Translations under genes and position numbers: made by a program
Source: Pedococcus badiiscoriae
GTDB taxonomy: Bacteria > Actinomycetota > Actinomycetes > Actinomycetales > Dermatophilaceae
Reading direction: 5' to 3'
NCBI RefSeq assembly: GCF_013408925.1
Contig: NZ_JACCAB010000001.1
Location: forward strand, 2,914,001-2,978,000
Length of the DNA stretch: 64,000 nucleotides
Shown here: one piece after another, positions 53,721 through 63,206 of the stretch
Layout of the letters: each line of letters begins with the position of its first letter
Position numbering within the stretch: position 1 is the stretch's first letter
The notes under the pieces: model-generated
What the model was told of the DNA's origin: nothing
Databases searched by the model: none
What the model saw: the letters and a program-made list of their open reading frames with translations, nothing else

Positions 53721-55335
53721 CCAGGGACCACGCGGGCCACGTCGCGACGACGGTGGCCGCCGCGACGACGCTGACCGTCGTGACGACGGTGGCCGTCGCA
53801 ACGCCAAGGGCCGACAGCGCCCCGAGCGGACGCACGGCGACCGGGAGCGCTCGGCGCAGCGACCCAGCGAACGCAACCGCAGCAGCGACCCGCAGCGCCT
53901 CGCGGCCTACACGGTGCTGCGCGCCGTCGCCGAGGGAGCCTACGCCAACCTCGAGCTCCCGAAGGTGTTGCGGGACAGGGGAATCCGTGGCCGCGATGCG
54001 GCCTTCACGACCGAGCTCGTCTACGGTGCGGTGCGCATGCACGGTCTCTACGACCCCATCATCAGCGTGGCGGCGGGACGGCCCCTCGCCAAGATCGACC
54101 CCAACGTCCTGGACACCCTCCGACTCGGCACCCACCAGCTGCTGGGAATGCGGGTGCCGACCCACGCGGCGGTCGACGAGACGGTGGGCCTGGCCCGGAA
54201 GGTCAACGGCGCCGGCGCTGCCGGGTTCGTCAATGCCGTGATGCGCCGGGTCAGCGAGCGTGACCTCGACGCATGGCTGACCGAGGTCGTCCCGTCGGGC
54301 GAGCTGACCGCGCGCTTGGCGGTGGAGCAGTCGCACCCGGAGTGGATCGTCAAGGCGCTGCGAGCCGCCCTGCTCGGCCATGGTGCCGCGGACGCCGACA
54401 CGGCCGACGCCGAGCTGACGGCCCTGGTGGCCGCGGACAACGCCCCGGCCAAGGTGTCGCTGGTGGCCCGACCCGGGCTGTCCACGGTGGCCGAGCTGGT
54501 GGACGCGGGCGCTGTCGCGTCCCCGCTTTCACCCGTCGGCGCGGTCCTTGACGGAGGCGACCCCGGCGGCATACCTGCGGTGCGCGAGGGGCGCGCGGCG
54601 GTGCAGGACGAGGGCTCGCAGCTCGTCGCCCTGGCCCTCGCCGCCGTTCCCCTGGCGACCGAACGGGCTGACGGGGCTGACCGGGCTGACGGGGCTGACC
54701 GGGCTCACCGGGCTGGCGCGACCGAGCAGTGGCTCGACCTGTGCGCCGGCCCCGGCGGCAAGGCCGGTCTGCTCGCCGGCCTGGCCCTTCAGGCAGGCGC
54801 CGACCTCACGGCCAACGAGGTGAGCGAGCACCGCGCCGACCTGGTCCGCCAGACGCTCCGTCCGGCGATCGCCCGGGCGGACGCGGCCGGTCGCAGCCTG
54901 ACCGTGCGCACCGGAGACGGCCGGCTGGTGGGGGAGGAAGAGCCCGCCCGCTATGACCGGGTGCTGGTCGATGCGCCGTGCACCGGGCTGGGTGCCCTGC
55001 GCCGTCGCCCGGAGGCGCGCTGGCGGCGCACCCCGGCCGACCTCGCCGATCTCGGCAAGCTGCAGCGCGAGCTGCTCGCCGCAGCCATCGACGCGACCGC
55101 TGTCGGTGGGGTCATCGCCTACGCGACCTGCAGCCCCCACCTCGCCGAGACCACATTCGTGGTGGGCGACGTCACGAAGCGCCGCTCGGATGTCGAGCTG
55201 CTCGACGCGCGCGAGTTCGTTCGTGCAGCTGACGGTGCCCCGGTGGTCGTGCCTGGACCGGGGCCGACTGTGCAGCTGTGGCCGCACGTGCACGGCACCG
55301 ACGGGATGTTCCTGGCACTGCTGCGCAAGCGCTGA
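53713..55335 (+). CDS. rsmB: 16S rRNA (cytosine967-C5)-methyltransferase
   Basis: SAM-dependent m5C methyltransferase. The 540-residue product has a NusB-like N-terminal domain (about residues 60-190) and a Rossmann catalytic domain with the SAM loop [15 protein letters not shown] (about 340) and the two catalytic Cys in DAPCTGLG (about 422) and YATCSPH (about 475). An N-terminal extension of about 55 residues is a repeat of RRDDGG, and a second repeat (RADGAD) lies between the domains. Both are outside the conserved fold. Confidence 0.93.
   Translation: MSDQGPRGPRRDDGGRRDDADRRDDGGRRNAKGRQRPERTHGDRERSAQRPSERNRSSDPQRLAAYTVLRAVAEGAYANLELPKVLRDRGIRGRDAAFTTELVYGAVRMHGLYDPIISVAAGRPLAKIDPNVLDTLRLGTHQLLGMRVPTHAAVDETVGLARKVNGAGAAGFVNAVMRRVSERDLDAWLTEVVPSGELTARLAVEQSHPEWIVKALRAALLGHGAADADTADAELTALVAADNAPAKVSLVARPGLSTVAELVDAGAVASPLSPVGAVLDGGDPGGIPAVREGRAAVQDEGSQLVALALAAVPLATERADGADRADGADRAHRAGATEQWLDLCAGPGGKAGLLAGLALQAGADLTANEVSEHRADLVRQTLRPAIARADAAGRSLTVRTGDGRLVGEEEPARYDRVLVDAPCTGLGALRRRPEARWRRTPADLADLGKLQRELLAAAIDATAVGGVIAYATCSPHLAETTFVVGDVTKRRSDVELLDAREFVRAADGAPVVVPGPGPTVQLWPHVHGTDGMFLALLRKR
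53740..53793 (+). repeat. 18-bp tandem repeat at the 5' end of rsmB, three units
   Basis: CGTCGCGACGACGGTGGC-type units at 53740, 53758 and 53776 encode [18 protein letters not shown]. Confidence 0.7.
54665..54718 (+). repeat. 9-bp tandem repeat in the rsmB interdomain linker, six units
   Basis: GGGCTGACG and GGGCTGACC alternate from 54665, giving an 18-bp higher-order unit. They encode the R-A-D-G-A-D linker between the NusB-like and catalytic domains. Confidence 0.85.
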
Positions 55336-55372
55336 CCGGAATAGCCACCGCGGGCGGCAGGTTGGCCCACAG

Positions 55373-56434
55373 GTGAGCACCCCCGCGCTGTCCGTCCTCG
55401 ACCTCGTCCCCGTCCGCCAGGACCAGAGCACCCGCGATGCGCTGGCCGCCACGCGGTCGCTGGCCCGGGTCGCCGACCGGCACGGCTACCGCCGCTACTG
55501 GCTGGCCGAGCACCACAACATGCCTGCGGTCGCGGCGACGAACCCACCGGTGCTGATCGCGATGGTCGCCGCGGCCACCGAGCGGATCCGGGTCGGCTCC
55601 GGCGGGGTGATGCTGCCCAACCACGCGCCGTTGGTCGTGGCGGAGCAGTTCGCGCTGCTGGAGGCCGCCCACCCCGGGCGGATCGACCTCGGCATCGGTC
55701 GTGCACCGGGCACGGACCCGGTGACCAGCTACGCGCTGCGCCACGGCGCCGGGGGCGTCGAGGCCGATGCGGTGGCGCGCTTCCCGCAGTACGTCGACGA
55801 CGTCATCTCGCTGATGTCGACCGAGGGCGTCGGCATCCGGGTGGGCGGGGACGTGCACCCTTTGAACGCCACGCCCCGGGCCGAGTCCGTGCCCGAGGTC
55901 TGGCTGCTCGGCTCGTCGGACTACTCGGCGCGTCTGGCGGCCGAGCGCGGACTGCCGTACGTCTTCGCCCACCACTTCTCGGGGCGGGGCACGGCGGCCG
56001 CGCTCGAGCTCTACCGCTCGGGCTACACGCCGACCGAGACCCACCCGGCCCCTCGCACGTTCCTCACGCTCAACGTCGTGGTGGCCCCCACGCAGGCAGA
56101 GGCCGACCGGCTCGTGCTGCCCAACCTGGCCTCGATGGTCGCGCTGCGCACCGGCGGACCGCTGGCGCCCCAGCTCCTCGTCGAGCAGGCCGAGGAGGCC
56201 GGGATCGCTGACGCGCACCGGGCGCTGGCCGACGAGATGCGGAGCCGGTGGGTCGTCGGCACTCCCGACTCGGTGGCCGAACAGGTCGTCGCGCTGGCGT
56301 CCGAGCACGCCGTCGACGAGGTCATGGTGCACCCCGTCGCGGGCGCGCTGGCGGGCACCCCGGCCGACCGCGCCCCGGCCCGGGAGGCCACCCTGGCGCT
56401 GCTGGCAGAAGCGTTCGGGCAGCAGGAGGCCTAG
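55373..56434 (+). CDS. Luciferase-like (LLM) flavin or F420 oxidoreductase, MsnO8-type
   Basis: The 353-residue product starts [24 protein letters not shown] and has the bacterial-luciferase TIM-barrel signatures [14 protein letters not shown] (about residue 40), [24 protein letters not shown] and [13 protein letters not shown]. These residues assign it to the MsnO8 subgroup of LLM proteins, which use FMN or F420; cofactor cannot be decided by eye. Start GTG 55373 is 37 bp after rsmB. Substrate unknown. Confidence 0.88.
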   Translation: MSTPALSVLDLVPVRQDQSTRDALAATRSLARVADRHGYRRYWLAEHHNMPAVAATNPPVLIAMVAAATERIRVGSGGVMLPNHAPLVVAEQFALLEAAHPGRIDLGIGRAPGTDPVTSYALRHGAGGVEADAVARFPQYVDDVISLMSTEGVGIRVGGDVHPLNATPRAESVPEVWLLGSSDYSARLAAERGLPYVFAHHFSGRGTAAALELYRSGYTPTETHPAPRTFLTLNVVVAPTQAEADRLVLPNLASMVALRTGGPLAPQLLVEQAEEAGIADAHRALADEMRSRWVVGTPDSVAEQVVALASEHAVDEVMVHPVAGALAGTPADRAPAREATLALLAEAFGQQEA

Positions 56435-56440
56435 CGCTGG

Positions 56441-56500
56441 GTGGGTAGTCGTGTGGGTAGTCGTGTGGGTAGTCGCGTGGGTAGTCGCGTGGGTGGTGGG
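56441..56500. repeat. 12-bp tandem array before rpe, four units plus partial
   Basis: GTGGGTAGTCGT at 56441 and 56453, GTGGGTAGTCGC at 56465 and 56477, then a partial copy. It fills much of the 127-bp gap between the LLM gene and rpe, upstream of the rpe -10. Confidence 0.9.
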
Positions 56501-56549
56501 TGAAGAGCGCGCGGCGGGTAGTGGGTCGGGCATCACCGGTGCCGCCTAC

Positions 56550-56555
56550 TACTGT
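56550..56555 (+). promoter_or_regulatory. -10 element, leaderless start of rpe
   Basis: TACTGT then 6 nt, then GTG 56562. An overlapping TACTAC lies 3 bases earlier. Confidence 0.5.
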
Positions 56556-56561
56556 GGCGGC

Positions 56562-57218
56562 GTGCAGATCTCGCCGAGCATCCTGTCCGCGGACTTCGCC
56601 AACCTCGAGTCCGAGCTCCAGCGCATCGCCAACGCCGACTGGGCCCACGTGGACGTCATGGACGGGCACTTCGTGCCCAACCTCACGCTGGGCCTGCCGG
56701 TCGTCGAGGCCCTGGCCCGGGTCAGCCCCATCCCGCTCGACTGCCACCTCATGATCGAGGACCCCGACCGCTGGGCGCCCCAGTATGCCGAGGCCGGTGG
56801 CTCGTCGGTGACGTTCCACATCGAGGCCGCGCACGACCCCCGGGCCCTGGCCCGGAACCTGCGTGGGCTCGGAGCCCGGGCCGGGATGGCGATCAAGCCG
56901 GGCACGGCGTTCGCTCCCTACGAAGACCTCCTGCCGGACCTCGACATGGTCCTGGTGATGACTGTCGAGCCCGGGTTCGGCGGCCAGTCGTTCATGGCCG
57001 ACCAGATGCCGAAGGTCGCCCAGGTCCGCGAGGCGGTCCGCCGCCACGGTGGCGAGATCTGGGTGCAGGTGGACGGGGGAGTGTCGGCCAAGACCATCGA
57101 GGAGTGCGCCGCGGCCGGAGCCGACGTGTTCGTGGCCGGCTCGGCGGTCTACGGCGCCCAGGACGCCGCCGCCGCGGTGGAGGAGCTGCGCACCCTGGCG
57201 ACCGCCCACGCCTGCTGA
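56562..57218 (+). CDS. rpe: Ribulose-phosphate 3-epimerase
   Basis: Interconverts ribulose 5-phosphate and xylulose 5-phosphate. The 218-residue TIM barrel starts [19 protein letters not shown], with the catalytic Asp and metal His in [10 protein letters not shown] and in CHLMIEDP, and [10 protein letters not shown] plus VDGGVSAKT. It feeds ribulose 5-phosphate to the riboflavin genes behind it. A longer start in the tandem repeat is rejected because family proteins begin at this point. Confidence 0.97.
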   Translation: MQISPSILSADFANLESELQRIANADWAHVDVMDGHFVPNLTLGLPVVEALARVSPIPLDCHLMIEDPDRWAPQYAEAGGSSVTFHIEAAHDPRALARNLRGLGARAGMAIKPGTAFAPYEDLLPDLDMVLVMTVEPGFGGQSFMADQMPKVAQVREAVRRHGGEIWVQVDGGVSAKTIEECAAAGADVFVAGSAVYGAQDAAAAVEELRTLATAHAC

Positions 57219-57228
57219 TCCAGCCGTG

Positions 57229-58764
57229 TCAGCCTGTCTCGTCCCAGCGGCGGTAGGCGTCGAAGGGGTCGCGCTCGACCACGGCAGGTTCCGCCATCGC
57301 GCGTCCTGGCCCATCCGCTGAGTCGCCAACGCGCGGCGGGAAGGTCGTCAACACGCGGTCTGGCGGAACCTCGATGTCAATCCAGCGAGCCGGCTCTCCC
57401 GTCGGCGGTACGTAGGTCGTCTCGAGTCCGGCGTCGATGTCCGACTCCGAGTCCGGTCGCCTCAGTTCGTCCGGGTCCGGGGGCCGCAGCCGGTGACCGT
57501 GGCGGTTGACGACAACGAGGCCGTCGGGTCGGGTCGGGTCGCCGGTGATGGTGAAGTCCCCACGGTCGAGGGCGTCGTGGTGGAACGGACAGAGACTCAC
57601 CTGGTTGTCGACATCGGTGGTCCCGCCGGTGGCCCATTCCCTGAGGTGGTGGACCTCGACGAACCGGGTGACCGAACATCCCGGGAACCGGCATCCGCGG
57701 TCGCGGTCCTCGATCAGCCTGCGCGAGCGCGGTGGGAGGATCCGCATGGTCCGACCCACACTGACGGGCCGTCCCTGGGTCTCCCAGACCGGCTGAAGCA
57801 CACCGTCGGCGAGGAAACGCGCCAGCAGTCGCTGCGGGATGGCGCCCCCGTTGTTGACCCACGCCCCTGCGGTGTCGAGGTGGAGGTAGACCCGGTAGTG
57901 GCTGGCACTGCTCGTCGATGCCACGCCGGCCAGGGACCGCTGAGCCATCTCCGCGAGGGCGTCCGCATAGGTCGGGTGCAGGCGCTCCTGCCCACCCACG
58001 GCCGATGCGCCCGGTTGGGCGTCCGACACGGTCCTGTCCGCCGCCCGCCGGTCATCGCCCCGTTGGCGGAGGAACAGGGCGTCCTTCGCCTCCTTGACGG
58101 CCTGCTCGACGAGGGCGCCGATGGTCGCCGGTGCGCTGTAGCGGAGCTGGAACCGGCCGTCGCGGTCGTAGCTCATGGTGAGCTCCGGGACTGCACACGC
58201 TCGCCGCTCTGACTCGCTCCCGGGCGGTGTCGCCGGCCGGGTCTCTGGCGTGATCCCTACGGCCTCCGACTCGGCTGGGTCAGCGAGAGGTTCGGCCGCG
58301 GCATCGTGGGCACCGGCATCGAGGGCACCGGCATCGAGGGCACCGGCATCGTGGAAGGCGTGCCGACTCACGACGCGGCGCAGCTGGGGCACCGTGGCAT
58401 GGCGGGCGAGATGGGTCATCGAGGCCTGGTAGCTCGCGGGCACGTGGTGGGCCACGACGGCAGCCGCATCGAGCGAGAGCTCGCCGGCGCTCACCGCAGC
58501 GGCCGTCTCAGGCAGCTCGGCGCGACGTCGCGCGACGACGACCACGTCGCGCGCGTGGGCGGGCGACAGGCCGGCCCGCACCGTGAAGTAGTGCTCCGGT
58601 GAACGGAACCCTCCGTCTCCCCAGAGCCCGCCCTCGATCAGCTCCACGGCGACGTCGACCAGCTCGGCGTGCGCCCTGTTGAGCCGGCCGGCAGCCGTCG
58701 CCGTGCGGGCCCACAAGGCCCGCTGGGCCTCGGCCCGCTGGGCGGCAAGGGGACTCGATGACAT
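57229..58764 (-). CDS. DUF222/HNH endonuclease (13E12-type)
   Basis: The 511-residue product starts MSSSPLAAQRAEAQRALW. Its N-terminal two thirds are the helical DUF222 domain, followed by an HNH motif with CRFPGC, VHHLREWA (about residue 371) and LCPFHH (about 391). These match the 13E12 repeat family of actinobacteria, multi-copy HNH proteins, several of which are LexA-regulated in M. tuberculosis. A 15-bp repeat encodes a DAGAL linker near residue 140. ATG 58764 follows a -10 box (TACGAT) by 6 nt. An SOS-box-like sequence overlaps that box. Confidence 0.88.
   Translation of the reverse strand: MSSSPLAAQRAEAQRALWARTATAAGRLNRAHAELVDVAVELIEGGLWGDGGFRSPEHYFTVRAGLSPAHARDVVVVARRRAELPETAAAVSAGELSLDAAAVVAHHVPASYQASMTHLARHATVPQLRRVVSRHAFHDAGALDAGALDAGAHDAAAEPLADPAESEAVGITPETRPATPPGSESERRACAVPELTMSYDRDGRFQLRYSAPATIGALVEQAVKEAKDALFLRQRGDDRRAADRTVSDAQPGASAVGGQERLHPTYADALAEMAQRSLAGVASTSSASHYRVYLHLDTAGAWVNNGGAIPQRLLARFLADGVLQPVWETQGRPVSVGRTMRILPPRSRRLIEDRDRGCRFPGCSVTRFVEVHHLREWATGGTTDVDNQVSLCPFHHDALDRGDFTITGDPTRPDGLVVVNRHGHRLRPPDPDELRRPDSESDIDAGLETTYVPPTGEPARWIDIEVPPDRVLTTFPPRVGDSADGPGRAMAEPAVVERDPFDAYRRWDETG
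58301..58354. repeat. 15-bp tandem repeat in the DUF222/HNH gene
   Basis: CACCGGCATCGAGGG at 58311 and 58326 with flanking partial copies; on the coding strand it gives G-A-L-D-A units. Confidence 0.75.
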
Positions 58765-58770
58765 GTACCA

Positions 58771-58787
58771 ATCGTACAGGTGTTCGA
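58771..58787 (-). promoter_or_regulatory. LexA SOS box overlapping the -10 of the HNH gene
   Basis: On the minus strand, TCGAACACCTGTACGA (58787-58772) matches the actinobacterial SOS consensus TCGAAC-N4-GTTCGA at 11 of 12 fixed positions. It overlaps the -10 TACGAT (58776-58771), 6 nt before the start codon, so bound LexA would block transcription. Confidence 0.65.
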
Positions 58788-58909
58788 ACACGGTTGGAAG
58801 ATTTCTCCACAGCCGGTTCGACGGCAGCACAACCAAACTCGCGTCGTTGACGATTTTGCCCGTGAGGACCGTCACGCGGACGGACGCGGCGCTCCCGCTG
58901 GCACTGCGG

Positions 58910-58915
58910 CATACT
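58910..58915 (+). promoter_or_regulatory. -10 element of the riboflavin operon
   Basis: CATACT, formed by a copy of the dispersed GGCATAC word, would start transcription close to 58922, just before the FMN aptamer at 58925. Confidence 0.4.
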
Positions 58916-58924
58916 GGACCGTGA

Positions 58925-59049
58925 CGTGCTCCGGGGTCGGTGTAATTCCGAACCGGCGGTGACAGTCCGCGACCCGACCGCAGCCAGCGGCCGGTTGACT
59001 GGGTGGAACTCCCAGACCGACGGTGAAAGTCCGGATGGTAGGCAGCACG
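58925..59049 (+). ncRNA. FMN riboswitch (RFN element)
   Basis: The conserved RFN core is clear: CCGGGGTCGGTGTAATTCC, ACCGGCGGTGACAGTCCGCGA, TGGGTGGAACTCCCAGACCG and ACGGTGAAAGTCCGGATGG in order. P1 forms from CGTGCT (58925-58930) and AGCACG (59044-59049). It binds FMN and represses the rib genes behind it. No U-tract terminator follows, so control is probably at translation. Confidence 0.93.
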
Positions 59050-59169
59050 CGACAGCGGGACCAGTGGGTTCGCAGTGCGGCAGTTGCCGACCCTGCGCCC
59101 ACCCTCGCCAGCAGGCCCGCCTGCATTCCCCGGAGCTCAACCGACACGGTTTCGAGCAAGGGCAGGACA

Positions 59170-60195
59170 GTGGCAGTGCAGTCGACGATCGACACGGCGA
59201 TGATGCGTCGTGCCCTCGCGCTGGCCGCCCACGGTCCCCGGGCCAACCCGAACCCGCGCGTGGGGTGCGTCCTGGTGGACGCCTCGGGCGAGGTCGTGGC
59301 GGCCGGTTGGCACCGGGGCGCGGGGACACCGCACGCGGAGGCCGACGCACTGAGTGCCGCTGGCGAGCGGGCTGCCGGGTGCACGGCCTACGTCACCCTC
59401 GAGCCGTGCAACCACAGTGGCCGCACCCAGCCCTGTGCGATGGCCCTGTATGCCGCGGGCGTGGCTCGCGTGGTCTACGCGCAGACCGATCCCAACCCGG
59501 CAGCGGCCGGTGGCGCACGGTGGCTTCGCCGCAGGGGCGTCAGGGTGGACGGCGGCATCCTGGCGACGGAGGCCCAGGCCCTGAACCCCACCTGGACGCA
59601 CCTCGTCACCACAGGGCGGCCGTGGGTGACCTGGAAGCTCGCGACCACCCTCGACGGTCGCAGCGCGGCCGCCGACGGGTCGAGCCAGTGGATCACCGGC
59701 GAGGCGGCCCGGGCCGATGTCCACGAGCAGCGTTCCCGGTGCGGTGCGATCCTCGTGGGGACCGGCACGGCGCTCGTGGACGACCCGCAGCTCACCGCCC
59801 GGCGCCCCGACGGCACGCTGTACCCCGAGCAGCCGCTGCGCGTGGTGATGGGTGAGCGCGACCTGCCGGCCGGCGCCCGCGTCCTCGACGACGCGGCGCC
59901 CACCTGGCAGCTGCGGACCCGCGACCCCAAGGACGTCCTGACGGCGCTCGCCGAGGCCGAGGTGCACCACCTCTGGCTCGAAGGAGGCCCCACCGTCGCG
60001 GCGGCCTTCATGGCCGCCGACCTCGTCGACGAGCTGGTGGCCTACGTCGCACCCGTCCTGCTCGGGCGCGGGCGCCCCTCCGTCAGCGATCTGGGAATCA
60101 CCTCGATCGACCACGCGCTGCGCCTGCAGCCGACCGACATCACGCTGATCGGCACCGACGTGCGGATCACGGCCTCACTGAAGGGAGCTCGCTGA
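59170..60195 (+). CDS. ribD: Bifunctional riboflavin deaminase/reductase
   Basis: Deaminates and then reduces the pyrimidine intermediate in riboflavin synthesis. The 341-residue product has zinc deaminase motifs HAEADAL (about residue 56) and PCNHSGRTQPC (about 79-89), then a DHFR-like reductase domain (TWKLATTLDGRSAAADGSSQWITG). GTG 59170 is used, with GGCAGGAC before it; GTG 59176 is a close alternative. About 120 nt separate it from the FMN aptamer. ribE overlaps its stop. Confidence 0.94.
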   Translation: MAVQSTIDTAMMRRALALAAHGPRANPNPRVGCVLVDASGEVVAAGWHRGAGTPHAEADALSAAGERAAGCTAYVTLEPCNHSGRTQPCAMALYAAGVARVVYAQTDPNPAAAGGARWLRRRGVRVDGGILATEAQALNPTWTHLVTTGRPWVTWKLATTLDGRSAAADGSSQWITGEAARADVHEQRSRCGAILVGTGTALVDDPQLTARRPDGTLYPEQPLRVVMGERDLPAGARVLDDAAPTWQLRTRDPKDVLTALAEAEVHHLWLEGGPTVAAAFMAADLVDELVAYVAPVLLGRGRPSVSDLGITSIDHALRLQPTDITLIGTDVRITASLKGAR

Positions 60196-60800
60196 TGTTC
60201 ACGGGCATCGTCGAAGAGCTCGGCCACGTCGTCGAGCTCGAACGCGGCGCGGACTCGGCCCGGCTCACCGTCGCGGGACCACTCGTGACGTCCGACGCCG
60301 TCCACGGCGCCTCGATCGCCGTCAACGGCGTCTGCCTGACGGTGGTGGAGCACGACGACTCCGGGCAGTTCACCGTCGACGTCATGGCCGAGACCCTCGA
60401 CCGCAGCAGCCTCGGTGCGCTGCGTGCCGGTGACCGCGTCAACCTCGAGCGCGCGATGGCCGCCACGAGCAGGTTCGGCGGCCACATCGTCCAGGGTCAC
60501 GTGGACGGCACCACCACGATCCTCGCCCGGACACCGGGGGAGCGCTGGGAGGTCGTGCAGCTCGGCCTGCCGAACGCACTGGCCCGGTACGTCGTCGAAA
60601 AGGGGTCGATCACGGTCGACGGGGTGAGCCTCACGGTCTCCTCCGTCGACGACGTGACCTTCAGCGTCTCCCTGATCCCCACCACGCTCGCCCTCACCAC
60701 GTTGGGACACAAGGAGGTTGGCGACACCGTCAACCTCGAGGTCGATGTCCTCGCCAAGTACGTCGAACGCATGATCACCACCAAGGAGACCTCCGCATGA
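60195..60800 (+). CDS. ribE: Riboflavin synthase (alpha subunit)
   Basis: Dismutates 6,7-dimethyl-8-ribityllumazine to riboflavin. The 201-residue product starts MFTGIVEELGHVVELE and has two lumazine-binding repeats (about 1-96 and 97-195), each with an internal G-x-x-x-V-N-L-E pattern. ATG 60195 overlaps ribD by one base. Confidence 0.96.
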   Translation: MFTGIVEELGHVVELERGADSARLTVAGPLVTSDAVHGASIAVNGVCLTVVEHDDSGQFTVDVMAETLDRSSLGALRAGDRVNLERAMAATSRFGGHIVQGHVDGTTTILARTPGERWEVVQLGLPNALARYVVEKGSITVDGVSLTVSSVDDVTFSVSLIPTTLALTTLGHKEVGDTVNLEVDVLAKYVERMITTKETSA

Positions 60801-61501
60801 ACATCTTCAGTCGGCTCTACGAGGCGCACCTGACGATCGCCGGCCACCCCATCACGTGGCGCGAGATCGTGGGCAACGCCTTCGGCTTCGCCTCAGCCAT
60901 CGGGGGGCTGCGACGCCGCGTCTGGGCCTGGCCGACCGGCATCGTCGGCAACGTGCTGCTGTTCACCGTGTTCATCGGTGCGACCTTCGACGCCCAGGCC
61001 CAGCAGCCCCTGTTCGGCCAGGCCGGTCGGCAGGTCTTCTTCATCCTGACCAGCGTCTACGGCTGGTGGCGCTGGAACGAGCACCGCAAGGCGCACAGCG
61101 ACCCGTCCGCCGCCGCCATCACCCCGCGCTGGGCCACGGTCCGGGAGCGGACGGCATACCTGGTGGCGGCCGCGGCCGGCGTGGTGGTGTTCCAGTGGGT
61201 GTTCTCGGTGATCGGGGCAGGCTGGCCTGCGCCGCGCTGGTACTTCTGGTGCGATGCCTGGATCTTCGTCGGCTCGATGGTGGCCACCTACGCGATGGCC
61301 CGCGGCTGGAACGACTTCTGGCTCGCGTGGATCGCGGTCGACCTCGTCGGGGTGCCCCTGCTCTGGCACTCCCAGTACTACCCGACGGCCATCCTCTTCG
61401 TCGTCTACGGCGCCCTGGTCATCTACGGCTTCTTCGTGTGGCTCAAGGCTTCCCGTGAGGAGCGCGACCCCGCTCCCGAGCTGGCGGAGGTGTCCGCATG
61501 A
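60797..61501 (+). CDS. ribM: Riboflavin transporter RibM/PnuX (PnuC family)
   Basis: The 234-residue protein has about seven hydrophobic segments and PnuC family features, including VYGWWRWNEHRK (about residue 84) and the WYFWCDAWIFVGSM segment. PnuC proper imports nicotinamide riboside; PnuC homologs inside FMN-riboswitch operons (RibM of Streptomyces, PnuX of Corynebacterium) import riboflavin. The operon location supports RibM. ATGA overlap with ribE on one side and ribBA on the other. Confidence 0.83.
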   Translation: MNIFSRLYEAHLTIAGHPITWREIVGNAFGFASAIGGLRRRVWAWPTGIVGNVLLFTVFIGATFDAQAQQPLFGQAGRQVFFILTSVYGWWRWNEHRKAHSDPSAAAITPRWATVRERTAYLVAAAAGVVVFQWVFSVIGAGWPAPRWYFWCDAWIFVGSMVATYAMARGWNDFWLAWIAVDLVGVPLLWHSQYYPTAILFVVYGALVIYGFFVWLKASREERDPAPELAEVSA

Positions 61502-62724
61502 TCGGCCTGGCCAGCATCGAGGTTGCTCTCGCGGCACTGCGCGCAGGGCGTCCGGTGCTGGTCACCGACAGTGAGGACCGCGAGAACGAGGGCGACGTCA
61601 TCCTCTCCGCGCAGACGCTGACGGACGAGTGGCTGGCCTGGACGATCCGCCACACCAGCGGCTACCTCTGCGCCCCCATCACGAGCGAGACCGCCGACCG
61701 GCTCGGGCTGCCGCTCATGGTCGCCGACAACCGCGACCCGCTGCGGACCGCCTACACGGTGAGCATCGACGCCGCACACGGCGTCACCACGGGCATCAGC
61801 GCGGCCGACCGTGCGAAGACCATCCGGCTGCTGGCAGAGCCCTCCGCGACGTCCGAGTCCTTCGTCCGTCCCGGTCACGTGATCCCGTTGCGGGCCAAGG
61901 CCGGCGGCGTGCTGGAGCGAGCCGGTCACACCGAGGCCGCCGTGGACCTCTGCCGGCTCGCGGGGCTGGCGCCGGTCGGCGCGATCGGCGAGCTCGTCAA
62001 CGACGACGGCACGATGATGCGGCTGCCCGAGGTGCTCGCCACCGGAGCGGTCAACGACATCCCCGTCATCACCATCGAGCAGCTGATCGCCTGGCGTCAG
62101 CTGCACGACCGCGTCGAGACCCTGGCCGAGACGACGCTGCCCACGCGGCACGGCGACTTCTCGGCGGTGGGGTTCCGCGACAAGCTGACCGGTGACGAGC
62201 ACGTGGCGCTGGTCAGCCCGCGTGGCGCCACCGGACCGAAACCGTTGGTGCGACTGCACTCCGAGTGCCTCACCGGTGACGCCTTCGGTTCGCTGCGGTG
62301 CGACTGCGGGCCCCAGCTCGAGAGGTCCATGGAACGCATCGCCGCGGAGGGCGGGGTCCTGGTCTACCTGCGTGGCCACGAGGGGCGCGGCGTCGGGCTC
62401 GTCTCCAAGCTGCAGGCCTACGCCCTGCAGGATTCGGGTCTCGACACCGTCGACGCGCAGCTCGAGCTGGACCTCCCCATCGACGGCCGGGAGTACGCCG
62501 CCGGCGCGGCCATCCTCACTGCGCTCGGCCTGGACGTGGTGCGACTGCTGACCAACAACCCGGCGAAGGTCGAGGCGTTGCAGGGGTACGGGATCGAGGT
62601 CGCGGCCGTCGAACGGCTCTCGATCGCGCCCAACCCCGCCAACCGGGCCTACCTGCGGACCAAGCGCGACCGGATGGGTCACGACCTCGTCATCGACGCG
62701 AGCGACCAGGGAGCCAGCGCGTGA
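61498..62724 (+). CDS. ribBA: Bifunctional DHBP synthase / GTP cyclohydrolase II
   Basis: Supplies both branches of riboflavin synthesis. The 408-residue fusion has the DHBP synthase half (residues 1-205; [12 protein letters not shown] and [12 protein letters not shown] with acidic metal ligands intact) and the GTP cyclohydrolase II half with the zinc Cys in [17 protein letters not shown] (about residues 258-275), GHEGRGVGL and LLTNNPAK. Both active sites look complete. ATG start overlaps ribM; ribH overlaps its stop. Confidence 0.96.
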   Translation: MIGLASIEVALAALRAGRPVLVTDSEDRENEGDVILSAQTLTDEWLAWTIRHTSGYLCAPITSETADRLGLPLMVADNRDPLRTAYTVSIDAAHGVTTGISAADRAKTIRLLAEPSATSESFVRPGHVIPLRAKAGGVLERAGHTEAAVDLCRLAGLAPVGAIGELVNDDGTMMRLPEVLATGAVNDIPVITIEQLIAWRQLHDRVETLAETTLPTRHGDFSAVGFRDKLTGDEHVALVSPRGATGPKPLVRLHSECLTGDAFGSLRCDCGPQLERSMERIAAEGGVLVYLRGHEGRGVGLVSKLQAYALQDSGLDTVDAQLELDLPIDGREYAAGAAILTALGLDVVRLLTNNPAKVEALQGYGIEVAAVERLSIAPNPANRAYLRTKRDRMGHDLVIDASDQGASA

Positions 62725-63206
62725 GTGGGCACGGCGCCCCTGACGTCACAGCCGACGGTTCCGGGCTGCGGGTTGCGATCGTGGCCGCGTCGTGGCACAC
62801 CGAGGTGATGGACGGGCTCGTCGCGGGAGCGCAGCGCGCCCTCGCCGGGGCCGGGGTGCAGGACGCGCCCCTCGTCCGGGTGCCGGGCACCGCCGAGCTG
62901 ACCGTCGCCTGCGCCAGGCTCGCGCCCGCCTACGACGCGCTGGTGGCCCTGGGGGTCGTGATCCGCGGTGGCACACCGCACTTCGAGTACGTCTGCTCCG
63001 GCGTCACCCACGGCCTGGCAGACGTGGCGGTCGCCACGGGGTGCCCCATCGGCTTCGGCGTGCTCACGTGCGACGACGACGAGCAGGCCCTGGACCGCGC
63101 CGGGCTGCCGGGGTCCAGCGAGGACAAGGGCCACGAGGCGGCGATGGCCGCGGTGGCGACCGCGGTCACCCTCGGTGCCCTGGCTCCCCGTACCCTTGCC
63201 CCGTGA
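62721..63206 (+). CDS. ribH: 6,7-dimethyl-8-ribityllumazine synthase
   Basis: Joins DHBP and the pyrimidine to make lumazine. The 161-residue product has [12 protein letters not shown] near the start, the catalytic His in [12 protein letters not shown] (about residue 88) and [16 protein letters not shown]. Forms icosahedral shells or pentamers in other organisms. GTG start overlaps ribBA and its TGA overlaps hisE. Confidence 0.95.
   Translation: MSGHGAPDVTADGSGLRVAIVAASWHTEVMDGLVAGAQRALAGAGVQDAPLVRVPGTAELTVACARLAPAYDALVALGVVIRGGTPHFEYVCSGVTHGLADVAVATGCPIGFGVLTCDDDEQALDRAGLPGSSEDKGHEAAMAAVATAVTLGALAPRTLAP
63191..63196 (+). promoter_or_regulatory. -10 element inside ribH, leaderless start of hisE
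   Basis: TACCCT then 6 nt, then GTG 63203. It lies in the last codons of ribH and could give the his genes a transcript independent of the FMN riboswitch. Confidence 0.5.
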
